DNA of 12,286 nt from Gammaproteobacteria bacterium (lineage in GTDB: Bacteria; Pseudomonadota; Gammaproteobacteria; Pseudomonadales; Litorivicinaceae), in the NCBI GenBank assembly GCA_002717305.1, contig PBDH01000020.1:3610-15895 (forward strand), given 5' to 3'. The notes under the pieces were generated by a model. It worked only from the letters and a program-made list of their open reading frames with translations. It did no database searches and had not been told where the DNA came from. The translations under genes and the position numbers were made by a program. Shown piece by piece: positions 1 to 6,793 of this stretch. Within the stretch, counting starts at the first letter, position 1, and each line of letters opens with the position of its first letter.

Positions 1-936
1 TTTTTTGATCAGTGTCACGGTTTCGATATTTCTTGGGAGACCGTAAAAATCGGGACCGTTATGGCTCGCAAATGCCTCAAGTCTTTCTAGCTTATTATGA
101 GCCTCAAAAACTTCGGCGTAGAGCTCCAAAGCGAAGGGTGCTGTATAGCAGCCGGCGCATCCACAGTCAGATTCCTTTTCGCTAATCGCATGAGGAGCTG
201 AATCGGTTCCGAGGAAGAACTGACTGTCTCCAGAGGTCGCTGCCTGGAGGAGAGCATCCCGGTGTGAGCTACGTTTCAGTATTGGTAAGCAATAGAGGTG
301 GGGTCGGATACCCCCGACGAACATGTCGTTACGTTCATATATCAAGTGATGTACGGTAATGGTTGCGCCCATCTCAGGGTGCGCTTTGACAAAATCAATA
401 GAGTCCTTGGTAGTTATATGTTCGAGAACTACACGGAGAGTGGGTAGTCGCTCCATCAACGGGGCGAGGATCTTATCAAGAAACACAGCCTCGCGATCAA
501 AAATATCGACTGAGCGGTCTGTGACCTCACCATGGATTAAAAGTGGAAGACCGGTCTCGGCCATTGTTTCGAGCGCTGCCATCACACCATAAAGATCCGC
601 GACCCCAGCATCGGAATTAGTTGTCGCACCCCGGGGGTAGAGTTTTACTCCCTGAATATGAGCGGATGCGACGGCCTTTTGAATCGTACTTGGACTGACT
701 TCTGGAGTGAGGAAGAGTGTCATCAGTGGATCGAATGACATGCCCGACGGAAGCGCGCCGAGGATACGCTTGCGATACGCGAGTGCTGCTTCCACCGTCG
801 TCACAGGAGGTTTGAGGTTTGGCATTACAATGGCGCGATGAAACGTTCTAGCAGTATCAGGGACAGTGGTTAGCAGAGCGGCGCCGTCACGGAGATGCAG
901 GTGCCAGTCATCGGGACGGGTGAGGGTTAATTCCAC
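1..936 (-). CDS. pyrC: Dihydroorotase, homodimeric bacterial type (3' end beyond window)
   Basis: Third step of de novo pyrimidine synthesis: cytosolic zinc enzyme that interconverts N-carbamoyl-aspartate and dihydroorotate. 312 residues are visible; the family is about 345-350, so roughly 35 C-terminal residues lie beyond the left edge. Metal ligands are all present: HLHLRDG near the start (His12, His14), the lysine expected to be carbamylated in GVKLYP (Lys98), His135 in LLIHGEVTD, His173 in LEHITTKD, and Asp245 in FLGTDSAPHA. RPHLYCLPILKR and DCGCAGCYTAP are also typical, and the sequence aligns almost without gaps to E. coli PyrC. The start is a GTG at 936-934, supported by AAAGGA seven bases upstream (949-944); no ATG in frame fits the N-terminus. 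It diverges from argG across about 140 bp, as a single gene as far as can be seen. Nothing suggests damage. Confidence 0.96.
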   Translation of the reverse strand, partial: MELTLTRPDDWHLHLRDGAALLTTVPDTARTFHRAIVMPNLKPPVTTVEAALAYRKRILGALPSGMSFDPLMTLFLTPEVSPSTIQKAVASAHIQGVKLYPRGATTNSDAGVADLYGVMAALETMAETGLPLLIHGEVTDRSVDIFDREAVFLDKILAPLMERLPTLRVVLEHITTKDSIDFVKAHPEMGATITVHHLIYERNDMFVGGIRPHLYCLPILKRSSHRDALLQAATSGDSQFFLGTDSAPHAISEKESDCGCAGCYTAPFALELYAEVFEAHNKLERLEAFASHNGPDFYGLPRNIETVTLIKK

Positions 937-1029
937 AAAATGATCCTTTATCTATGTCCAATAGGGTAGAGGAAAATGACGATTGGTTCACTCGTTTCAA
1001 GGCAAAGACTCTGCAACTTTCGTGTGCTC

Positions 1030-1038
1030 TGGTATTAT
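1030..1038 (+). promoter_or_regulatory. Candidate extended -10 promoter for argG
   Basis: The bases TGGTATTAT form an extended -10 element (TGn followed by TATTAT, five of six matches to TATAAT), 39 bases before the argG start. The -35 position is weak: CTGCAA at 1011-1016 with a 16-bp spacer is the best match. This lies in the 140-bp gap between the divergent pyrC and argG genes. I found no convincing promoter for pyrC on the other strand and no clear operator or attenuator in the gap. Confidence 0.4.
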
Positions 1039-1076
1039 CTGCGGCCAATTCGTAAAGTCGCTTAGGATTTCTCTCG

Positions 1077-2297
1077 ATGTCGGACATCAACAAAGTCGTT
1101 TTGGCATACTCCGGTGGTCTGGATACGAGCGTGATCGTGCGTTGGCTTCAGGAAACTTATCAGTGCGAGGTAGTAACCTTTACAGCTGATTTGGGGCAGG
1201 GCGAGGAAGTTGAGCCGGCGCGAGCAAAGGCTGAGGCTCTCGGCGTGAAAGAGATCTTCATCGAGGATTTGCGTGAAGAGTTCGTATCTGAGTACGTATT
1301 CCCGATGTTTCGAGCAAACACGATTTATGAGGGGGAATACTTGCTTGGCACATCCATTGCGCGTCCGCTGATTGCAAAGCGTTTGGTGGAGATTGCGGAA
1401 GAAACTGGAGCTGACGCCATCAGTCACGGCGCAACGGGCAAGGGTAACGACCAGGTGCGTTTTGAGCTGGGTGCCTATGCACTTAATCCGGCTGTCCGAG
1501 TGATTGCTCCGTGGCGCGAATGGGACCTCACCTCGCGTGATACGCTGCTTACATATTGCGAACAACGTGAAATTCCGGTCGAACAAAAACGTGGAAAAAA
1601 ATCACCTTACTCAATGGACGCCAATCTGCTTCACATCAGCTATGAAGGCGCGGTCTTGGAAGATCCATGGACAGAGCCTGAAGAGGACATGTGGCGCTGG
1701 TCGGTGTCGCCAGAGATAGCCCCTGATCAAGCCGAGGAAATCGTCTTGGGCTTCAAAAAAGGCGATCCAGTGAGCATCAACGATCAGGCGATGTCGCCCG
1801 CGAGCTTGCTCGCTGAACTCAATACTATAGGCGGTCGCCATGGTGTTGGTCGTTTGGATATCGTTGAAAACCGCTATGTGGGGATGAAGTCACGTGGTTG
1901 TTATGAGACACCGGGTGGAACCATCATGTTGAAAGCGCACCGTGCGCTCGAATCGATCACACTGGATCGAGAGGTCGCCCACTTTAAGGACAGTTTGATC
2001 GCAAAGTACGCTGATCTTGTGTACAACGGGTATTGGTGGTCGCCAGAGAGGAAAATGATGCAGTCCGCCATCGATGAATCGCAGAAAGAGGTGAATGGTG
2101 AGGTTCGATTAAAGCTTTATAAGGGCTCTGTCGCGGTTACCGGCCGTCGTTCAGATCAGTCTCTGTTTGATCAAACGATCGCGACCTTTGAGGATGATGC
2201 TGGTGCCTACAACCAAGAGGACGCGGAGGGTTTTATTAAACTAAACGCTCTTCGGTTAAAGACCGCTGCCAAGAAGGGCCGCTCACTGCGGGAATAA
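1077..2297 (+). CDS. argG: Argininosuccinate synthase
   Basis: Joins citrulline and aspartate with ATP cleavage to AMP and pyrophosphate, giving argininosuccinate, the next-to-last step of arginine synthesis in the cytosol. The 406-residue length fits the shorter, Pseudomonas-like class rather than the roughly 447-residue E. coli class. The ATP pyrophosphatase loop AYSGGLDTS is at residues 10-18. The aspartate/citrulline-binding segment HGATGKGNDQVRFE is at 117-130, and KRGKKSPYSMDANLLHISYEG follows. The ATG start has AGGA at 1064-1067 with a 9-base spacer. Its TAA ends one base before the stop of the converging nth remnant, and no terminator hairpin is visible between them, so read-through would run antisense through nth. 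No sign of damage. Confidence 0.97.
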   Translation: MSDINKVVLAYSGGLDTSVIVRWLQETYQCEVVTFTADLGQGEEVEPARAKAEALGVKEIFIEDLREEFVSEYVFPMFRANTIYEGEYLLGTSIARPLIAKRLVEIAEETGADAISHGATGKGNDQVRFELGAYALNPAVRVIAPWREWDLTSRDTLLTYCEQREIPVEQKRGKKSPYSMDANLLHISYEGAVLEDPWTEPEEDMWRWSVSPEIAPDQAEEIVLGFKKGDPVSINDQAMSPASLLAELNTIGGRHGVGRLDIVENRYVGMKSRGCYETPGGTIMLKAHRALESITLDREVAHFKDSLIAKYADLVYNGYWWSPERKMMQSAIDESQKEVNGEVRLKLYKGSVAVTGRRSDQSLFDQTIATFEDDAGAYNQEDAEGFIKLNALRLKTAAKKGRSLRE

Positions 2298-2298
2298 T

Positions 2299-2935
2299 TT
2301 AAGTGCTCGGTTTAACTTTATATGCATACAGGTCGGAAATTAGGCGATTGACGCAGTCTGACTTGCGCGCTTTACGCTCATAGCGGCCGTGCAAGATTAT
2401 CCAATGGTGTGCATCATTTAAGAATTTATTTGGAATAAGGGTTACAAGCCGGTCTTCGACTTTTCTGACACTCTTTCTCGGCGCGATTCTTGTGTCCTAT
2501 TTGCAAGCCGGAAAATATGGGTATCGAAAGCCATAGTAGGCTCACCAAATGCTGTGTTCAGAACCACGCTAGCAGTTTTGCGACCAACATTTGGTAATGC
2601 CTCTAACGCATCGGGGGGCTTCGGAACTTCCTTACCATCCTTATCATGCAAAATGGTACAGGTCTTAATCATGTTCTCCGCTTTCGAGTTATAGAGGCCA
2701 ATGGTTTTAATGCAGTTTTTGACGGCATCAATACCGCGGAGAAGCATAATTTCCGGCTTATTTGCCTTAAGATGGAGCTTGCGTGTGGCTTGATTTGCTG
2801 AAACAGCGGTCGCTCGTGTAGAGAGTAAAACCGCGATCAAGAGTTCAAATAGCGTTGCTTACTCCAATTCTGTTGTTGGATCAGGCTTTCGATCTCTGGG
2901 ACATGCAAAATTTCCGCATGGATATTCTTATTCAT
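2299..2935 (-). pseudogene. nth: Decayed endonuclease III (DNA glycosylase/AP lyase)
   Basis: Remnant of Nth, the base-excision repair glycosylase for oxidised pyrimidines. Joining frames recovers about 212 codons, close to E. coli Nth (211). Lesions, 5' to 3' in the gene: (1) a frame change near 2890-2905, between MNKNIHAEILHV and KPDPTTELE; (2) a TAA stop at 2861-2859 just before ATLFELLIAVLLS; (3) a frame change at about 2489-2488, between NRTQ and IAPRKSVRKVEDRL; (4) three of the four 4Fe-4S cysteines changed by single transitions, to Arg (CGT, 2376-2374), Arg (CGC, 2346-2344) and Tyr (TAT, 2328-2326), with only the second cysteine left (2355-2353), in unchanged C-x6-C-x2-C-x5-C spacing. 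The catalytic Lys (GRKTA) and Asp (FDTHIF) survive, but the hairpin reads LPNVG rather than LPGVG. The ATG overlaps the rsxE stop as ATGA, so this is the old last gene of the rsx-nth operon. Multiple independent lesions rule out a single sequencing error. Confidence 0.95.
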
Positions 2936-3549
2936 GGAATATTTCCAGTCGTTCGAACTCGACGACCTTTAATGTCAGATTTAGTGATTGCCCTGAATTG
3001 TTTGAGTGTTTTTTGGATGACTTGATGTATAGCGATCAGCATGCCGAGGGCGATAAAAGCTCCAGAAGGCAGAGCCGCTAGAATGATGATATCTGAGACC
3101 TGTTCGCGGATGGCGCCGAGGCTGACCAGCACAAAGAAAAAACCAAGACCCTGCGCGAGACCATCCATGGTACTGATCAGTAATGTTTCTCGTCGGGCGA
3201 GTGCCTCAGCACGTCCGAGTATCAAACAATTAGTAACAATTAGTGGAACAAAGATACCGAGTGATTGATACAGGGGGTAATCAAATGCTTGCATAAACAG
3301 TTCTGCAGAAGTGGTAAGTGTTGCAATCACGAGAACAAACGAGGGCAGACGGATCGCTTCATCAATGAGGTGTCTGATCAGGCTAATTGATGCATTGGAT
3401 ATAACCATCACAAAAAGTGTGGCGAGTCCAAGACCGATTGCGTTATCTATGGTGTTGGAAACCGCCAGAAGTGGGCACAGTCCTAGTAGTTGAATCAGCC
3501 CCGGATTTCGGTCCCACAGGCCGTCGAGCCAGACTGTGGTAAGCTTCAT
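2932..3549 (-). CDS. rsxE: Rsx/Rnf electron transport complex subunit E, with shortened loop
   Basis: Inner-membrane subunit that pairs with RsxA and shares a buried 2Fe-2S cluster on the electron path of the ion-translocating Rnf/Rsx complex. The 205 residues contain about six hydrophobic segments. The half-motifs QLLGLCPLLAVSN (Cys25) and LGIFVPLIVTNCLILGRAEA (Cys108) hold the expected cluster cysteines. The protein is shorter than E. coli RsxE (231). Between GAIRE and LPSGAFIALG there are 10 residues where E. coli has 37, so about 27 residues of the loop before the last helix are missing. The remaining frame and helices look normal, so this is an in-frame loss rather than a break. The ATG overlaps the rsxG stop as ATGA; the gene's own TGA overlaps the start of the nth remnant in the same way. 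Confidence 0.93.
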   Translation of the reverse strand: MKLTTVWLDGLWDRNPGLIQLLGLCPLLAVSNTIDNAIGLGLATLFVMVISNASISLIRHLIDEAIRLPSFVLVIATLTTSAELFMQAFDYPLYQSLGIFVPLIVTNCLILGRAEALARRETLLISTMDGLAQGLGFFFVLVSLGAIREQVSDIIILAALPSGAFIALGMLIAIHQVIQKTLKQFRAITKSDIKGRRVRTTGNIP

Positions 3550-4145
3550 TTTCCACCCCCTACAATTTCAGGATAGGTTTCAAAATAGGCCAGCGTCTCC
3601 GCCAATGCGTCGACTACAGCTCGCGGTGTTATGGTTGCACCAGTAAAGCTATCGAATTGTCCACCATCTTTAGTCACAGCCCACGCTGTAGGACTGAGAT
3701 CCATGTATCGCAGACCATTGAATTGCAAAATCCAATCGGCCTTTTGGACGTCGATCTTATCACCAAGTCCCAGTGTTTCCTTGTAATCGATCGCTCGAAC
3801 CCCGACGATCCTTCGGTCGATGTCAAGCGCGAGTAGTAACTCGATCGTTCCACTGTATCCATCGAGAGCCCGAAATGGGATCACCGCACCAATCTGTAGT
3901 TTGCCATCATTAATTGGGGTCACCGGTAACGGGTTGATGAGTGAGACTGGTGCGTCATTAGCTAGCACTTTATTAATCGGGTTGCCGATTTTACCCTCAC
4001 TGAGGAGGGGCTCGGCGAGCGAGTAAAGCCGCTTATTCCGCGCATCTTTTTTGGATTCAACAATCATGGGCTCCGTAATCACGTAAATAACGCCGACTAA
4101 GGAACTAGCAATCAGACCAAAGAGTGCGAGGCGAAAGATCATCAT
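3546..4145 (-). CDS. rsxG: Rsx/Rnf electron transport complex subunit G (covalent FMN)
   Basis: Membrane-anchored flavoprotein subunit with one N-terminal membrane helix (about residues 4-23) and a periplasmic FMN-binding domain. The FMN attachment motif SFTGATITPRAV places the phosphoester-linked threonine at Thr171. The upstream signature YKETLGLGDKID (121-132) matches the family's ETPGLGDKI block, with Leu in place of the usual Pro. Length 199 residues against 206 in E. coli. Two ATG codons lie in tandem at the start; the first (4145) is chosen because it overlaps the rsxD stop as ATGA, like the other junctions of this operon. All features needed for flavin attachment are kept, provided the cell has the flavin transferase ApbE, which is not in this window. 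Confidence 0.95.
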   Translation of the reverse strand: MMIFRLALFGLIASSLVGVIYVITEPMIVESKKDARNKRLYSLAEPLLSEGKIGNPINKVLANDAPVSLINPLPVTPINDGKLQIGAVIPFRALDGYSGTIELLLALDIDRRIVGVRAIDYKETLGLGDKIDVQKADWILQFNGLRYMDLSPTAWAVTKDGGQFDSFTGATITPRAVVDALAETLAYFETYPEIVGGGK

Positions 4146-5158
4146 CGTGCTCCTGGGCCCTTTACACTCGACTCATGACTCCTTACGCGTGGTTTCGTAT
4201 AATGATCAATCGTGGGCGCGGCGAAGTTCATTAGCAGCACGGAAAAAGCAATCGCATCTGGATATTGTCCGTAGGTCCTGATGAAGTAGGTCAGAAAACC
4301 AACACCAATCGCAAACCAGAGCCGTCCTCTGGGGCTAGTCGCCCCCGAAACCGGGTCTGTCAGAATGAAAAATGCAGCGAAGATACCCGCTCCCGCAATT
4401 AGGTGAACCCGTACAGGTGTCGCGGTGTCGGGATCGAAACTGAAAAATGCACTAATCACAATCAGCGTGATCAAGAGCCCAACCGGGGTATGCCAGGTGA
4501 TGACACGCTGATAGATGAGCCATAGACCACCGATCAGGTAGGCCAATGCAGCCCACTCGAAGCCATAAATAAAACCAAGATGGGAATCGGTAAAGAGTGG
4601 ATGATCTGACGCCTCTAGAGCAGTTAACGAGAGGAAATCGGTCCTATAGAGGTCCAGAATAGTGGCCCCTGTGAGCGCGTCATTCGCCTGACCAACATAG
4701 GCGGCCCAAGCAGCGCCGATGCCCGGAGTTGTTAATGGATTTACCCAAAGCGTTGTCATCTCTACGGGCGCTGAAATCAGCATTAACGCATATCCGAGCA
4801 TGGCAGGATTAACAGGATTTTGACCAAGCCCTCCATAGAGGTGTTTGCCAAGAATAATTGAGGAACCACTCGCAGCGACGGTCAACCACCATGGTGCTGC
4901 TTGAGGCAGTGACAGTGCGATCAGGACACCCGTGAGTGCAGCCGATAGATCCCTGAGGCGTGGTATGAGTGCACGACCACGCAATGAAATACAGAGCGCC
5001 TCTGCAGCGACCGCTGTAGTTACAGCGGTCGCCAGATTGAACAGAACCCCCGGCCCAAAAAAGATCGTCATGGTGACGATACCTGGAACCAGTGCTAGCA
5101 ATACCGAACGCATCACGATTGCGGTATCCCGAGGTGGGCAGACCGGCCGCTTGATCAT
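4142..5158 (-). CDS. rsxD: Rsx/Rnf electron transport complex subunit D (covalent FMN)
   Basis: Polytopic inner-membrane subunit (338 residues, E. coli 352) with about nine or ten hydrophobic segments; thought to form part of the ion-translocating core together with RsxG. Recognisable blocks are RDLSAALTGVLIALSLP (69-85), LYGGLGQNPVNPAMLGY (107-123), and AFFILTDPVSGATSPRGR near the C-terminus. The flavin attachment motif is ALTGATILD, with Thr166 as the predicted FMN-bearing residue; E. coli uses a SQATPLD version at Thr187. The ATG overlaps the stop of the upstream rsxB/C fusion as ATGA, so translational coupling is likely. No sign of truncation. Confidence 0.95.
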   Translation of the reverse strand: MIKRPVCPPRDTAIVMRSVLLALVPGIVTMTIFFGPGVLFNLATAVTTAVAAEALCISLRGRALIPRLRDLSAALTGVLIALSLPQAAPWWLTVAASGSSIILGKHLYGGLGQNPVNPAMLGYALMLISAPVEMTTLWVNPLTTPGIGAAWAAYVGQANDALTGATILDLYRTDFLSLTALEASDHPLFTDSHLGFIYGFEWAALAYLIGGLWLIYQRVITWHTPVGLLITLIVISAFFSFDPDTATPVRVHLIAGAGIFAAFFILTDPVSGATSPRGRLWFAIGVGFLTYFIRTYGQYPDAIAFSVLLMNFAAPTIDHYTKPRVRSHESSVKGPGAR

Positions 5159-6126
5159 GAGGCCGCTTCCCGGGCTTTCCTCGCTTTTTCCAAGGCCTCA
5201 CCACTTTTCGCTTTGCGTGCCGCACGTTTCAGGTCCTGCTCTGCGGCGATTCGTTGTAACCGTGTGTTACGGGTTTTGAATCGTTCTCGTGCCTCTGATG
5301 ACAGTTGTCTTTCTACCGAAACTTGTTCGGCTTGAAACCGACCAAGGTGAAACCATTCAGCGAGAGGAATATGACTTGGACATACTGCGTTGCAAGCGGC
5401 GCACTCAACACAGTCTGTAAGACCCTCATGAACTGCGTGATTTAGAGCTCCTCCTTTAAGGGCGAAAAGCATCAATTGTGGTTGCAGATGGACGGGGCAC
5501 ACGGTGGCACACGCGCCACAACGAATACACGGTGACTCTGGTTGAAGATCGACCCTTCCGAACCGGTCTGATGAAATTAAATCAGGATGCTCTGGTTTCT
5601 GGGAATCTGGTGCTTTCGGTCTTGGAACCATCTCTATGCAATCCACAGGGCACGGGTCGACGCACAGATCACAGCCTGTACAGTCGTCGGTAATGACGGT
5701 ATGCATGAGCTTGTTGGAGCCGACGATTGCATCCACCGGACATGCCTGAATACACTTCGTACATCCGATACATTCTTCTTCGACGATGAGGGCAACCAAG
5801 TCCTGCTCGATAATGTTTTCATCAGCATCCAGCCCAAGGGATTGAATACCCAGAAGATTCGCGATGCGATCAATGGTCGCTTGCCCGCCTGGTGGACAAC
5901 GATTTATTGCCTCTCCTTTAGCTATGGCTTCGGCATAGGGGTGGCACCCCGGGTGCCCACACTGACCACATTGCGTTTGTGGGAGTAGTTCGTCGATAGA
6001 ATCGACCAAAGGATTTCCGTTCACTCTGAATACTTTTGACGCATACTCCAGCACAGTTCCTCCGATCAAGCCGATCGCTGAAAGCCCGAGGATACCTGCG
6101 CCGATTGACATGATAGATTCTGTCAC
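5155..6126 (-). CDS. rsxB: RsxB fused to C-terminal ferredoxin part of RsxC; RsxC NADH/FMN domain absent
   Basis: Residues 1 to about 178 are RsxB: one N-terminal helix, the Fes domain (CGQCGHPGC, Cys53/56/61/77), then ferredoxin motifs CIGCTKCIQACP (119-130) and CTGCDLCVDPCP (149-160). RsxB normally stops near residue 190. Here the frame continues into two more motifs, CIRCGACATVCP (200-211) and CVECAACNAVCP (239-250), then SHIPLAEWFH and a charged coiled tail rich in Arg, Lys, Glu and Ala. This matches the end of E. coli RsxC (CIRCSACADACP, CIECGACAWVCP, SNIPLVQYF, then its EKRAAEAKARFEARQ tail). The RsxC front (about 370 residues, NADH- and FMN-binding) is missing and no separate rsxC is in the operon. 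Five cluster sites are intact. The GTG at 6126 overlaps the rsxA stop as GTGA; an ATG at 6111 aligns better with the E. coli RsxB N-terminus but has a poorer Shine-Dalgarno. Probably a real in-frame deletion fusion; the electron donor is unknown. Confidence 0.93.
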   Translation of the reverse strand: MTESIMSIGAGILGLSAIGLIGGTVLEYASKVFRVNGNPLVDSIDELLPQTQCGQCGHPGCHPYAEAIAKGEAINRCPPGGQATIDRIANLLGIQSLGLDADENIIEQDLVALIVEEECIGCTKCIQACPVDAIVGSNKLMHTVITDDCTGCDLCVDPCPVDCIEMVPRPKAPDSQKPEHPDLISSDRFGRVDLQPESPCIRCGACATVCPVHLQPQLMLFALKGGALNHAVHEGLTDCVECAACNAVCPSHIPLAEWFHLGRFQAEQVSVERQLSSEARERFKTRNTRLQRIAAEQDLKRAARKAKSGEALEKARKAREAAS

Positions 6127-6704
6127 GGTTGGATAATCCCGCTAAAGCCCATGAATGCGAGAGCCATAAAACCAGCGGTAATCAGTGTAATCGAGGGGCC
6201 TTGGAATGGTTCGGGAATATCGGCCAGTTGCAAGCGCTCGCGAACTCCTGCGAACAATATTAAAACCAATGAGAACCCAGATGCAGCACCAATCCCGTAA
6301 AATACGGATTCCACAAGCGTGTGGGCCCGGTTGGTGTTTAAGAGAGCGACTCCCAAAATGGCGCAATTAGTCGTGATAAGTGGAAGATAAATACCAAGCA
6401 CGCTGTATAGAAGGGGTGACGCCTTCTTTATGGCAAGTTCGGTAAATTGAACGGTTACAGCGATAGCCACAATGAAGGCCAATGTCCGTAGCCACATCGC
6501 GTCCAATGGAATTAGCAACAGACCCTTCAGCAGGTAAGCCACTATAGAAGTTAATGTGAGAACAAAGGTCGTAGCGAATGACATACCGAGGGCACTGTCA
6601 ATTCGTGACGAGACGCCCACAAACGGGCAAAGCCCAAGGAATTGGACCAACACAAAGTTGTTGACCAAGGCTGCTGAAACGATTAACAGAAATAAATCCG
6701 TCAA
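6123..6704 (-). CDS. rsxA: Rsx/Rnf electron transport complex subunit A
   Basis: Six-helix inner-membrane subunit, the inverted-topology partner of RsxE. 193 residues, the same as E. coli, with close identity throughout (VNNFVLVQFLGLCPF, RTLAFIVAIAVTVQFTE, TTNCAILGVALLN, LITAGFMALAFMGFSG). Cys26 and Cys114 correspond to the cysteines that hold the 2Fe-2S cluster shared with RsxE. The start is a TTG at 6704-6702 encoding the conserved MTDLFLL N-terminus; GGAG at 6715-6712 sits seven bases upstream. First canonical gene of the operon; its stop overlaps the next start as GTGA. The start codon also overlaps the stop of a short upstream frame. In E. coli this complex keeps SoxR reduced; in other bacteria it drives ferredoxin reduction or ion pumping. 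Which applies here is not shown by the sequence. Confidence 0.96.
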   Translation of the reverse strand: MTDLFLLIVSAALVNNFVLVQFLGLCPFVGVSSRIDSALGMSFATTFVLTLTSIVAYLLKGLLLIPLDAMWLRTLAFIVAIAVTVQFTELAIKKASPLLYSVLGIYLPLITTNCAILGVALLNTNRAHTLVESVFYGIGAASGFSLVLILFAGVRERLQLADIPEPFQGPSITLITAGFMALAFMGFSGIIQP

Positions 6705-6784
6705 TCGGTCTCTCCAGACAAATCAGAACTACTTACGCGAGTATAGAACGTAGAAAAACTAGCTGCTTTTTTCATGTGTTCCAT
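6701..6784 (-). CDS. Possible 27-residue leader/small protein upstream of rsxA
   Basis: A short frame lies in the metG-rsxA gap. It starts with ATG at 6784-6782, five bases after AAGGGG (6795-6790), and ends with TGA at 6703-6701. That stop overlaps the TTG start of rsxA as TTGA, the same geometry as the junctions further down the operon. The peptide begins MEHMKKAASFSTFYTRV and ends LSGETD; it has no hydrophobic segment and no family I recognise. It also encodes the rsxA Shine-Dalgarno. It could be a small protein, a leader whose translation sets rsxA expression, or chance. A TATACT hexamer inside it (6745-6740) could be a promoter -10 for rsxA instead, but no matching -35 is visible. Confidence 0.35.
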   Translation of the reverse strand: MEHMKKAASFSTFYTRVSSSDLSGETD

Positions 6785-6793
6785 CGAACCCCC

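Noticed and set aside
908..1093. 61-residue minus-strand frame across the pyrC/argG gap
   Set aside because: It overlaps the 5' end of pyrC in another frame and the start of argG on the opposite strand, has no recognisable family, and pyrC's own GTG with AAAGGA explains the region.
1062..1586. 174-residue minus-strand frame antisense to argG
   Set aside because: It lies inside a clearly conserved argG; its sequence looks like a shadow and matches no family I recognise.
2442..2840. Calling the 132-residue frame as a short functional Nth
   Set aside because: It lacks the N-terminal helix and the whole Fe-S domain, begins at a TTG inside the FELLIAVLL block, and the missing parts lie next to it in other frames.
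4932..5279. 115-residue plus-strand frame across the rsxD/rsxB-C junction
   Set aside because: Antisense to two conserved genes, Arg/Ser/Thr-rich composition typical of a shadow frame.
5155..6126. Treating the rsxB/C fusion as a naturally long RnfB with extra ferredoxin domains
   Set aside because: The extra half matches RsxC in motif order, in the SHIPLAEWFH block and in the charged tail, and a normal rsxC is missing from its operon slot, so loss and fusion explains it better.
6745..6793. Terminator between metG and rsxA (A-run and T-run around AGCAGCTAG)
   Set aside because: The possible stem is only A-T pairs around a mismatched centre; no G/C-rich stem followed by a T run.
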